A stretch of 5,526 nucleotides of DNA. Source: an uncultured Lachnospiraceae bacterium (GTDB lineage: Bacteria > Bacillota_A > Clostridia > Lachnospirales > Lachnospiraceae). Location of the stretch: the NCBI GenBank assembly GCA_902767195.1, contig CACXGS010000010.1, positions 1 through 5,526 of the forward strand, in the 5' to 3' direction. Position numbers and translations under genes: made by a program. How positions within the stretch are numbered: position 1 is the first letter of the stretch; every line of letters starts with the position of its first letter. The notes below the pieces were generated by a model. The model saw only the letters and a program-made list of their open reading frames with translations, ran no database searches and was not told the DNA's origin. Positions 1-5,488 of this stretch are shown in pieces.

Positions 1-23
1 CAGCTTTTTTCTTCACAAAAACA

Positions 24-56
24 GCAAAAGAGTGCATATAGTCTGTACTCTTTTGT
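24..56 (+). terminator. Hairpin, probable terminator of an upstream gene
   Basis: CAAAAGAGT at 25-33 pairs perfectly with ACTCTTTTG at 47-55. G-T, C-G and A-T pairs extend the stem inward to 36/44 and one G-T pair extends it outward, leaving a 7-base loop. The right arm ends in TTTT and is followed by GTATTT, so it could end transcription arriving from the left. The stem is AT-rich and the T run lies inside the arm, which is weak for an intrinsic terminator. It ends two bases before the eutS -35 box, so an operator role is an alternative. Confidence 0.4.
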
Positions 57-57
57 A

Positions 58-86
58 TTTACAACTTTGTCATTGTTTCTTATAAT
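58..86 (+). promoter_or_regulatory. Sigma-A-type promoter for eutS-eutP
   Basis: TTTACA at 58-63 and a consensus TATAAT at 81-86 are separated by exactly 17 bases. Transcription would start near 92-94 and give a leader of about 50 bases before the eutS start codon. This is the best promoter match upstream of eutS and indicates that eutS-eutP is transcribed from here rather than only by read-through. Confidence 0.8.
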
Positions 87-113
87 TAATGTAACTATGA
101 GTTCATTAGAAGA

Positions 114-143
114 TCCGGTTCTTTCCGGAAGAAAAGGAGTTCT
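114..143 (+). promoter_or_regulatory. Two adjacent small hairpins in the eutS leader, covering the SD
   Basis: TCCGG at 114-118 pairs with CCGGA at 125-129 around a six-base loop (TTCTTT). Directly after it, AGAA at 130-133 pairs with TTCT at 140-143 around the six-base loop AAGGAG, which is the eutS Shine-Dalgarno sequence. A competing helix, TTCTT 119-123 with AAGAA 129-133, excludes both. In Gram-positive eut operons the ANTAR regulator EutV binds paired six-base loops with A at position 1 and G at position 4. Only the second loop here fits that rule and its stem is weak, so the link to EutV is a guess. Confidence 0.25.
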
Positions 144-144
144 C

Positions 145-522
145 ATGACCAGAGATATGATTAATAATGGTGTTAATGCGGGCGAAAAGGATCGTATGAT
201 CCAGGAATATGTTCCCGGCAAGCAGATAACACTTGCTCATATGGTAACCAGACCAAAAGCATCCGTCTACCAGAAGCTTGGACTTCCGGACGAGTACCAT
301 GATGCCATCGGCATCATGACCATCACACCGTCAGAGGCCACCATTATCGCTGCTGATATCTGTACCAAGGCAGCATCGATCAAGCTGGGCTTTGTTGACC
401 GTTTTTCCGGTTCCGTTATTATCGTCGGAACCACTGCCAACGTAGAGTCCGCCCTGAACAGCGTGATCAGTACTTTCTACAACAAGCTGGGCTTTGATGC
501 CGTAGCCATCACCAAGACCTGA
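145..522 (+). CDS. eutS: EutS, ethanolamine microcompartment shell protein
   Basis: A BMC-domain shell protein of the circularly permuted EutS/PduU type, 125 residues. Such proteins form hexamers that tile the facets of the ethanolamine utilization compartment. Family signatures are the N-terminal IQEYVPGKQITLAH (residues 19-32), AIGIMTITPSEA (54-65), LGFVDRFSG (81-89) and a C-terminal AITKT that resembles the enterobacterial end. The start at 145 is chosen because AAGGAG at 134-139 sits five bases upstream; the open frame continues back to 67 but without a ribosome site, and that stretch overlaps the promoter. From 145 the protein has about 12 more N-terminal residues than the E. coli protein. 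Next to the AIGIM motif the loop reads PDEYHD, two residues longer than E. coli PDAG, and the bend-forming glycine is absent. eutP follows after 19 bases. Confidence 0.95.
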   Translation: MTRDMINNGVNAGEKDRMIQEYVPGKQITLAHMVTRPKASVYQKLGLPDEYHDAIGIMTITPSEATIIAADICTKAASIKLGFVDRFSGSVIIVGTTANVESALNSVISTFYNKLGFDAVAITKT

Positions 523-541
523 TACCGGAGATTATTTTTAT

Positions 542-1021
542 ATGAAGATTATGCTAATCGGTGCTTCAGCCGCTGGAAAAACAACGTTGATCCAGCGGCT
601 TCGCCATGAAGAAATAAAATACGACAAGACCCAGGCTGTGGAATATGTCGGCAACTTTATCGACACACCCGGTGAATATATGCAGCAGAGAGGCTATTGG
701 GGCCCTTTGACCATTACATCCCACGATGCGGATATCATCTGCTTTGTCCAGGATTCCAGCAGTGAAGACTGCTGGTTCTCCGGGGGCTCGGCCTACAAGT
801 TCTCCAAGCCGGTGGTGGGGATTGCAACCAAGATCGACCATGAGAATTCCAATCTCCGCCGGGCTCATTCCTATCTGGCTCTGGCAGGCTGTACCACCAT
901 CTATGATGTCAGTGCCCTGACCGGAGAGGGGATCGAGCATCTGGTCACAGAACTCCACAAGACCGTAGAGCGTTACAAACAGAAGAACGCCGCCCGTTAT
1001 GCAGAAGACTACTTTGACTGA
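542..1021 (+). CDS. eutP: EutP, P-loop protein of ethanolamine utilization
   Basis: A small Ras-like P-loop NTPase of the EutP/PduV family, 159 residues, the usual length. Walker A is GASAAGKT (7-14). The family-specific KTQAVE lies at 29-34, DTPGEY at 41-46 as the G3 switch, TKID at 96-99 in the G4 position (T instead of N), and SALTGEG at 124-130 as G5. EutP is encoded next to eutS in many eut loci. The Salmonella protein was reported to have acetate kinase activity, and PduV was linked to microcompartment movement, so the precise role is not settled. The ribosome site is weak: CGGAG at 526-530 lies 11 bases from the ATG, and translation may depend partly on ribosomes leaving eutS. A strong terminator lies 35 bases after the stop, so this is the last gene of the unit. 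Confidence 0.94.
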   Translation: MKIMLIGASAAGKTTLIQRLRHEEIKYDKTQAVEYVGNFIDTPGEYMQQRGYWGPLTITSHDADIICFVQDSSSEDCWFSGGSAYKFSKPVVGIATKIDHENSNLRRAHSYLALAGCTTIYDVSALTGEGIEHLVTELHKTVERYKQKNAARYAEDYFD

Positions 1022-1056
1022 GATTCCGGTCTTGATGACAACGATATAAACCCACG

Positions 1057-1089
1057 AAAAAAAGAAGGTTCGGTGAACCTTCTTTTTTT
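1057..1089. terminator. Bidirectional Rho-independent terminator
   Basis: A perfect 15-bp inverted repeat, seven A then GAAGGTTC, a GGT loop, then GAACCTTC and seven T. It has a stable core and a T tract on either strand, so it ends eutS-eutP on the plus strand and the 1128-1487 gene on the minus strand. It lies 35 bases beyond the eutP stop and 38 bases beyond the opposing stop. Confidence 0.93.
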
Positions 1090-1127
1090 GCGGTTATAGT
1101 GTAGTCTGATCAGACAATTATACTTAA

Positions 1128-1487
1128 TTACATCTTGGAAGTAGCCTCGTCCATATTCTTCTGACGCAATGCTTTTAACAGGGAAGCCGGCTCTTCTTTC
1201 GCTGCAGGAGCTCCAAAAGCAGTGGATGCTTTATACTTCTCAATATACTTTCTTGATATATCACTCTGTGCCAGATCATTGCCGAAATCAATATGTCTGT
1301 TCTTTCTGGCAAGATTCTTCTCCCTCATCTCCTTGAGGAGGGAATCGCCCTGACCTTTAAACCCATAAGCTTTGTATTTCTCGATAAACTTCTTTGAAAT
1401 ATCGCTTGTTGCCACAGAGTTGCTGAATTCAACCTTGCCGGACTGTTCCAGATTAAACTTGTGTAAATTCTCAAGAATCGTGCTCAT
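1128..1487 (-). CDS. Small lysine-rich protein with duplicated unit, function unknown
   Basis: 119 residues, not recognised. It has no signal peptide, membrane segment or cysteine and is rich in Lys, Glu and Ser, so it is probably cytoplasmic and helical. It is built from a repeat. VEFSNSVATSDISKKFIEKY (19-38, continuing KA) matches IDFGNDLAQSDISRKYIEKY (66-85, continuing KA), 14 of 22 positions identical. A short helix-like motif, SLLKEMREKN (49-58), recurs as SLLKALRQKN (102-111) and, more loosely, as TILENLHKFN (3-12). The order is therefore motif, unit, motif, unit, motif. The start at 1487 is supported by GAGGTG five bases upstream (minus strand). The clear ribosome site, the conserved pattern between the two halves and the shared terminator argue for a real gene. 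Alternatives such as a nucleic-acid-binding or scaffold protein cannot be told apart here. Confidence 0.82.
   Translation of the reverse strand: MSTILENLHKFNLEQSGKVEFSNSVATSDISKKFIEKYKAYGFKGQGDSLLKEMREKNLARKNRHIDFGNDLAQSDISRKYIEKYKASTAFGAPAAKEEPASLLKALRQKNMDEATSKM
1155..1481 (-). repeat. Internal duplication within the 1128-1487 gene
   Basis: Coding repeat with a period of about 46-53 codons. Unit one covers roughly residues 3-42, unit two 49-92, and a closing half-unit 102-111. The two full units differ mainly by an insertion of about six residues (TAFGAPAAKEEPA region) after the IEKYKA motif of unit two. The match is clear in protein but diverged in DNA, so the duplication is old and kept by selection rather than a recent slippage. 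Confidence 0.75.
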
Positions 1488-1568
1488 AAGTACACCTCAC
1501 ATTCCCAACACTTCACTTATTGCGACCATCCTGTATAGTCTGCACTGAAAACCTATTAATCTGTATTT

Positions 1569-1595
1569 ATTATAATACATCCCTTCCGGCCGCAA
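1569..1595 (-). promoter_or_regulatory. Possible promoter for the 1128-1487 gene
   Basis: On the minus strand a consensus TATAAT (1569-1574) lies 15 bases after TTGCGG (1590-1595). The -35 match is poor and the spacer is short, so only the -10 box is convincing. The leader would be about 75 bases. A weaker alternative is TATACA at 1532-1537 with TTAATA 16 bases upstream. No terminator is visible between the stop at 1628 and this site, so read-through from the hydrolase gene is also possible. Confidence 0.3.
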
Positions 1596-1627
1596 TTATG
1601 CTTTACCACATAATCTATTGGAAAATG

Positions 1628-2491
1628 TCATTGTACTTTTACGATTCCGTTAGAATTCGTCCCTTTCTTCTCCACTTTGTCATATCTGATCCGGACGATA
1701 GTGTAGATAATATCATTATTTTGTTCATAATACTTGAATCTGGTTGCCTGAAATCCGTTCTCTCTCATTTTTCTGTAATCACCCCCGCCGGAGTACCACA
1801 GCGGGTGTCCCTTATCATCTGTCCCGGCATAGACTGTGGTGTGGGGTGCATAGCCGTTGATCGTAAAGCCGCAGATATCACCCGGCTTCAGATCAGGACA
1901 TTTTTTGACCGGCTGGTCGGGATGAAGAATCTTAAATTTCTCCGGATGGTCCTTAATATAATCATAGGCCGCCCCGTGGGGCTTTTTGCTGAACCACATC
2001 GTTTTCCCCTTTGGAATCAGGCCCATCTCCTGCAGGGTCCAGGAGACATAGGTTGCACAGTTGAAGCCCTTGGAACCTTTCAGTGTTTTTCCTCCCCCGT
2101 TTCTGCTGAACTTCATATTATGTTTATGAAAATATTCCAGCATGCTTTTCAATGAGACGAAAAAATCTTCTTCTGTCAGGAATACCTTTTTCTTCTCTGT
2201 CGTCGCTTCAATCCCTGTCTGCGGCAGAGGAATGACGGCAACAGGGGCTTCTTCGTCCTCAGGCTCTTTTTCATCCGGTTCGGGGGCAGAATAATCATCC
2301 ACCGGCAAAGGGGCCGGTTTCTGCGGTTTCTCTGTGGATTCAGTAATCCGGCTTTCCTTCTTTTTTTCTTCCCCATAACTCTTATGGCTCTGGGCCTTGC
2401 CGATCAGGATAGCCATGACCAGTGCCAGCATCATGGCTCCCACAATGACAATGGGAATATAATCGATCAAAAATGATTTTCTTTTTCTCAT
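1628..2491 (-). CDS. Membrane-anchored NlpC/P60-like cysteine hydrolase
   Basis: 287 residues. A basic start (MRKRK) precedes one hydrophobic helix (about 11-31), then a long charged and Pro/Glu-rich linker (32-100), so the C-terminal domain should be tethered outside the cell, facing the wall. That domain (about 104-275) carries GFNCATYVSW with the likely nucleophile Cys145, then LKPGDICGFT (201-210), a hydrolase-like 'KPGD' turn, and APHTTVYAG with the likely base His217, then WYSGGGDY (232-239). This order fits papain-like NlpC/P60 or CHAP amidases that cut peptidoglycan peptides. The third catalytic residue is unclear: Trp232 seems to fill the usual His position, with His229 nearby. The start is set by GGAGGA at 2498-2503, six bases away. 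The gene is divergent from the 2610 gene. Substrate and exact family remain inference. Confidence 0.78.
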   Translation of the reverse strand: MRKRKSFLIDYIPIVIVGAMMLALVMAILIGKAQSHKSYGEEKKKESRITESTEKPQKPAPLPVDDYSAPEPDEKEPEDEEAPVAVIPLPQTGIEATTEKKKVFLTEEDFFVSLKSMLEYFHKHNMKFSRNGGGKTLKGSKGFNCATYVSWTLQEMGLIPKGKTMWFSKKPHGAAYDYIKDHPEKFKILHPDQPVKKCPDLKPGDICGFTINGYAPHTTVYAGTDDKGHPLWYSGGGDYRKMRENGFQATRFKYYEQNNDIIYTIVRIRYDKVEKKGTNSNGIVKVQ

Positions 2492-2521
2492 ACTCTGTCC
2501 TCCTCCCCAGATGACAACCGG

Positions 2522-2551
2522 ATTATTCTGAGGTTTGTTTTATGTTGATAA
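2522..2551 (-). promoter_or_regulatory. Possible promoter for the Cys hydrolase gene
   Basis: On the minus strand TTATCA (2546-2551) and AATAAT (2522-2527) are 18 bases apart, giving a start near 2515 and a leader of about 24 bases. Both boxes are imperfect. The -35 box would overlap the -35 box of the stronger plus-strand promoter, so the two genes would compete for polymerase. Confidence 0.3.
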
Positions 2552-2573
2552 TATTTTTACTTCTTGTTATAAT
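2545..2573 (+). promoter_or_regulatory. Strong extended -10 promoter for the 2610 gene
   Basis: TTGATA at 2545-2550, a 17-base spacer and consensus TATAAT at 2568-2573, preceded by TG one base upstream (TGTTATAAT), which is an extended -10 element. Transcription should begin near 2580. The leader is about 30 bases and carries AAAGGAG. Confidence 0.85.
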
Positions 2574-2609
2574 TGCTTATAAAAATATAATAACATAAAG
2601 GAGATCATC

Positions 2610-3248
2610 ATGTTCCAAAAGAATTTTATCGTATGCGTAGCCTGCTTCATTCTGGCATTCGGCATCATTATCGCTGCTACATCCATGTTAGACAAGACCA
2701 GGGAGTATACGGAGGACGTCCAGGAAGAGGAGTCCACCGGCTCGGTCTTCGATGAGGAAAAAGCAGAGCAGGAAGAAGATGACAAGGAAGCTTCCGGTAA
2801 AAAAATGAAAAAAAAGATCCTGAAGACTCTTTTCGAGGAGAATTCCACCGAAGAGTATGATAAGCTCAAAGTCCGTCTGGATCATGAGAACAACGTTTAT
2901 AACATTTTCTATCATCCCACAGAAGGCTCCTGGAACGAAACCGACTTTATCCGGAATCAGATCACAAGATATGTCGCCTTCTGTGAGAAAGCCTATGAAT
3001 TAAAGGATCCCAAGCCGATTGCTTTTCATGCTTCCATCGATATTGACAATGGATCCGATAATGTTACCACTTTAGATGGTTTCACTATTCACATGACTCC
3101 GGAACAATTCGCAGGACTGGACTGGGAAGATCTGGAAGACGAACCTGTATGGAAGATTCTTTCCGACAATTCCGAAGAGCTCTGGATTGCTCCTGAGATC
3201 AAGGACAAAGTGAACACAGAGAAGATCTATTACGAGACACCGTTTTAA
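2610..3248 (+). CDS. Single-span membrane-anchored protein, function unknown
   Basis: 212 residues, not recognised. Residues 7-26 form one hydrophobic helix without a lipobox cysteine, so it is an uncleaved anchor or signal peptide. A very acidic stretch follows (about 31-60, many Glu and Asp), then a basic patch KKMKKK (64-69), then a predicted globular domain (about 80-212) rich in aromatic residues, including HPTEGSWNE (102-110), ITRYVAFCEKAYE (118-130) and a C-terminal IYYETPF. No catalytic motif is evident. The start is set by AAAGGAG at 2597-2603, six bases upstream, behind a strong promoter. It is divergent from the Cys hydrolase, whose design (short anchor, charged linker, outer domain) it shares, so a joint envelope role is possible but only inferred. 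Its stop codon directly abuts the telA stop codon, with no terminator in between. Confidence 0.8.
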   Translation: MFQKNFIVCVACFILAFGIIIAATSMLDKTREYTEDVQEEESTGSVFDEEKAEQEEDDKEASGKKMKKKILKTLFEENSTEEYDKLKVRLDHENNVYNIFYHPTEGSWNETDFIRNQITRYVAFCEKAYELKDPKPIAFHASIDIDNGSDNVTTLDGFTIHMTPEQFAGLDWEDLEDEPVWKILSDNSEELWIAPEIKDKVNTEKIYYETPF

Positions 3249-4382
3249 TTATTTGGTCAGCAGCTTCTGCTTCAGCTCGTTCTCGAGCTCCTGAAGCCTG
3301 CCTTCCGCTTCTCTTCGTCTCTCCCGTCCTTCTTTCTGGATAATCAGGACCTCATCGATGGTGGTGATCAGGGATTCATTGGTGGAGATCAGCGTCTCCA
3401 TATCCACGATTCCACGTTCACTCTCTCTTGCAGTTTCCACCGTCGCCATCTTCAGCTTCTCGGAATTCTTTCTGAGAAGCTCATTGGTCAGGTCGCTTAC
3501 TTTTCGCTGGGCTTCCATAGCTTTCTTGGAATGCTCAACCCCCAGGGCGATGACCATCTGGCTCTTCCAGAGCGGAATGGTGTTGGTGATGGTGGTCTGT
3601 ATCTTTTCCGACATGGTAATATCGCTTGACTGGATCATACGAATCTGGGGAGCCATCTGAAGGGACACCATTCTGGTGAGTTCCAGATCATGGATTTTCT
3701 TCTCAAACCGTATGATCCTTTCGTTCATGTCACTGACTTCCTGGGCATCTTCCGCCAGCCCGGTCCTGGCCGCCTTCTCCCTAAGAGCCGGCAGCTCTTC
3801 CTTCTTGACCATGTCAAGTTTCTTTCTCCCCGCCAGGATATACATATTAAGTTCCCGGAAATACATTTTATTTAACTCGTAAAGTTTATCCAGAAGAGCG
3901 CTGTCTTTCATCAGCTGGATCTGGTGTTCCTCCAGACTTCTTGAAATCTTCTCGATATTGGAGGATGCTTTGTCATAGCGCAGGCGGGCCGCCTGGGCCT
4001 GGTCTGCTTTCTTGCGGAAGAAACCGCCGATTCCTTTCGCTTCCTCCCGGTCAAAATTCTTGAGTTCCGTCACAACACCACCCAGAAGATCGCCAATTTC
4101 TCCCAGGTCTTTTGTACGGACTTTCTCCAGAGTCCCCTCCGAAAAGTCAGCCATCTTGTGCTGGATGCCGGCTCCGTACTTGAGAATGGATGAAGAATCC
4201 TCCAGACGGATCTCATCCACAAATGCATCCACCTGCTTTTTCTCCTCTTCCGTGAGATATTTCTCCTCCTGATAAACAGGAGCAGCTGCGGCTTCCTCTA
4301 CCGTTTCAAGTTCTGCGGTGAGATCTCCATCAGGATCCAGTGTAAGAGACGGGCCTTCCTTTAATAATTCATCAATATTCAT
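3249..4382 (-). CDS. telA: TelA/YaaN-family toxic anion resistance protein
   Basis: 377 residues, full family length. It is soluble and almost wholly helical with heptad-like segments (about 140-235 and 280-375). The family core is SLQMAPQIRMIQSSDITMSE (240-259) followed by KIQTTITNTIPLWKSQ (260-275), and KMYFRELNMYILAGRKKLD (172-190) is also typical. The family is named for plasmid tellurite resistance (KlaB/TelA). In Firmicutes its members pair with xpaC, as in B. subtilis xpaC-yaaN, and in Listeria monocytogenes telA was reported to help survival against nisin and wall-acting antibiotics. The biochemical action is unknown. The start overlaps the xpaC stop as ATGA, and AGGAGG at 4390-4395 lies seven bases away, so translation is coupled to but not dependent on xpaC. 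The first ~45 residues are acidic and variable, and probably disordered. Confidence 0.93.
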   Translation of the reverse strand: MNIDELLKEGPSLTLDPDGDLTAELETVEEAAAAPVYQEEKYLTEEEKKQVDAFVDEIRLEDSSSILKYGAGIQHKMADFSEGTLEKVRTKDLGEIGDLLGGVVTELKNFDREEAKGIGGFFRKKADQAQAARLRYDKASSNIEKISRSLEEHQIQLMKDSALLDKLYELNKMYFRELNMYILAGRKKLDMVKKEELPALREKAARTGLAEDAQEVSDMNERIIRFEKKIHDLELTRMVSLQMAPQIRMIQSSDITMSEKIQTTITNTIPLWKSQMVIALGVEHSKKAMEAQRKVSDLTNELLRKNSEKLKMATVETARESERGIVDMETLISTNESLITTIDEVLIIQKEGRERRREAEGRLQELENELKQKLLTK

Positions 4383-5425
4383 AATATAGCCTCCTCCTTG
4401 TCTTTATTCGGTGTAAAAGGAGAATCCATGTATCCGTCCTGTGCCAGCATGGTGGAAAGAACCTGGATATCAGCAGACACATCAAGGACATCCTCCTGAA
4501 ACAAATCATCGTACATACGAAGCAAAGCTGAGTTCATCGTGTCAACAGCCTGGCTGATCTCCTCCCTGGAGCCGGCGATATTATCTCCCTGAACCGGCTG
4601 TTTTTCCAGATCGGAATAAACCCGGAAGAGATTGATCACCGAGGGAAGGTAATAATGTACCAGGCGATAGGTCTGCGGAATCTTATCCGGATGACTGTCC
4701 ACACAGACAAAGATCCGTGTAGTGTTCCGCTCAAGCTCCGACAGTTTATGAAGCATTTCCTCTGACTGGATAATAGAATGATACTGGCGAAGTCTGACCA
4801 GAGCATCCTCCATCTGCCGTCGGAATTCCTCTCTCTGTCTCTCCGATTCGGAAGTCTGGTTCCAAAGAGGTTCCGCTTCCCGTTTCATCCTCTCCTCTTC
4901 CTCGCGGATCTTCTGGGCGGCTTTGGCATTATTATATAACTCAATGGCTTCCGCATTCAGCATCAGGCATGTCTGTTCCTGATCCATCATGGCGCCGGGG
5001 ACCAGATGACTGTCCAGAGCATATCGAATGTCTTTCTTTATCTTCAGAAGAGGATAGTCGCACTGGTCTCTTAACTGGGACAGCATAATGTAGGACTTGC
5101 CTTTCCACAGATCCATGTACTGTCTCAGACGAACATTTCTGGTACAGGTCCGGATTCCCCTCCATACCAGATAACCACTTAAAAAAGTCAGAGGGAGAAA
5201 AATGCATTCCCCGATCATCGTCAGGGCAAACAATGCCGCTGACACCGGCCTGAAAACAAATGAAGTGATTCCCATTCCGAGACTGATCCCTCCGAACACG
5301 GCAAGAAGTATCGATCCGAGGGCGATCTGCAGGGGACCCGCATAGGTTCCGGGCAGAGGCTGGGGCCTCGGTTTCGGGGGGAATATTCTGTTCTTTATCT
5401 CCTGATATATATTTTCTGTCATCAT
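4379..5425 (-). CDS. xpaC: XpaC-family membrane protein
   Basis: 348 residues of the family named for 5-bromo-4-chloroindolyl phosphate hydrolysis in Bacillus; whether it is itself a hydrolase is doubtful, since no phosphatase motif is seen. A proline-rich N-terminus (PPKPRPQPLPG, 16-26) leads to two membrane helices (about 33-58 and 62-88). Next comes a compact segment, residues 110-165, that reads like a winged helix (YIMLSQLRDQC, LLKIKKDIRYALDSH, then a QTCLML strand). A charged coiled coil follows (about 165-232), then the XpaC core with HYYLPSVINLFRVYSDLEKQ (257-276). Two ATG codons stand in a row. GAGGTG at 5428-5433 is only two bases from the first and five from the second, so translation may start at 5422 instead. 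It is the first gene of the operon, with telA directly behind. Confidence 0.88.
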   Translation of the reverse strand: MMTENIYQEIKNRIFPPKPRPQPLPGTYAGPLQIALGSILLAVFGGISLGMGITSFVFRPVSAALFALTMIGECIFLPLTFLSGYLVWRGIRTCTRNVRLRQYMDLWKGKSYIMLSQLRDQCDYPLLKIKKDIRYALDSHLVPGAMMDQEQTCLMLNAEAIELYNNAKAAQKIREEEERMKREAEPLWNQTSESERQREEFRRQMEDALVRLRQYHSIIQSEEMLHKLSELERNTTRIFVCVDSHPDKIPQTYRLVHYYLPSVINLFRVYSDLEKQPVQGDNIAGSREEISQAVDTMNSALLRMYDDLFQEDVLDVSADIQVLSTMLAQDGYMDSPFTPNKDKEEAIL

Positions 5426-5479
5426 ATCACCTCATATAATATATATGACTCCTGCTAAAAGGGAAAAAACTGCATGGTT

Positions 5480-5488
5480 ACTATAGCA
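5480..5488 (-). promoter_or_regulatory. Possible extended -10 promoter for xpaC-telA
   Basis: On the minus strand TGCTATAGT is an extended -10 element (TG, one base, TATAGT) about 55 bases upstream of the xpaC start. No good -35 box is found at 16-18 bases, which extended -10 promoters can tolerate. The rest of the 5426-5526 stretch shows only AT-rich leader sequence. Confidence 0.35.

Noticed and set aside
37..49. TATAGTCTGTACT, seen again with one mismatch at 1534-1546
   Set aside because: A 13-mer pair with one mismatch is expected several times by chance in a window this long, and the contexts differ.
67..144. N-terminal extension of eutS from the ATG at 67
   Set aside because: It overlaps the -10 box at 81-86 and has no ribosome site, while AAGGAG stands five bases before the ATG at 145, and known EutS proteins begin close to the later start.
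566..958. 130-codon minus-strand open frame opposite eutP
   Set aside because: It is antisense to the conserved EutP motifs and has no family resemblance or ribosome site.
1595..1614. ATTATG / CATAAT inverted repeat after the Cys hydrolase stop
   Set aside because: It has only six AT-rich pairs with an eight-base loop and no T tract, too weak for a terminator.
1520..2155. 211-codon plus-strand open frame opposite the Cys hydrolase
   Set aside because: It has no ribosome site, its composition resembles the antisense of a coding region, and the minus-strand frame has clear catalytic motifs.
4012..4272. Plus-strand open frames opposite telA (also 3358-3660 and 3676-3882)
   Set aside because: They are Ser/Phe-rich antisense shadows of a helical Glu/Lys/Arg-rich protein, without ribosome sites.
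5432..5447. AT-rich TATATATTATAT just upstream of xpaC as a -10 box
   Set aside because: Transcription would start at or beyond the ribosome binding site, and no -35 box is at the right distance.
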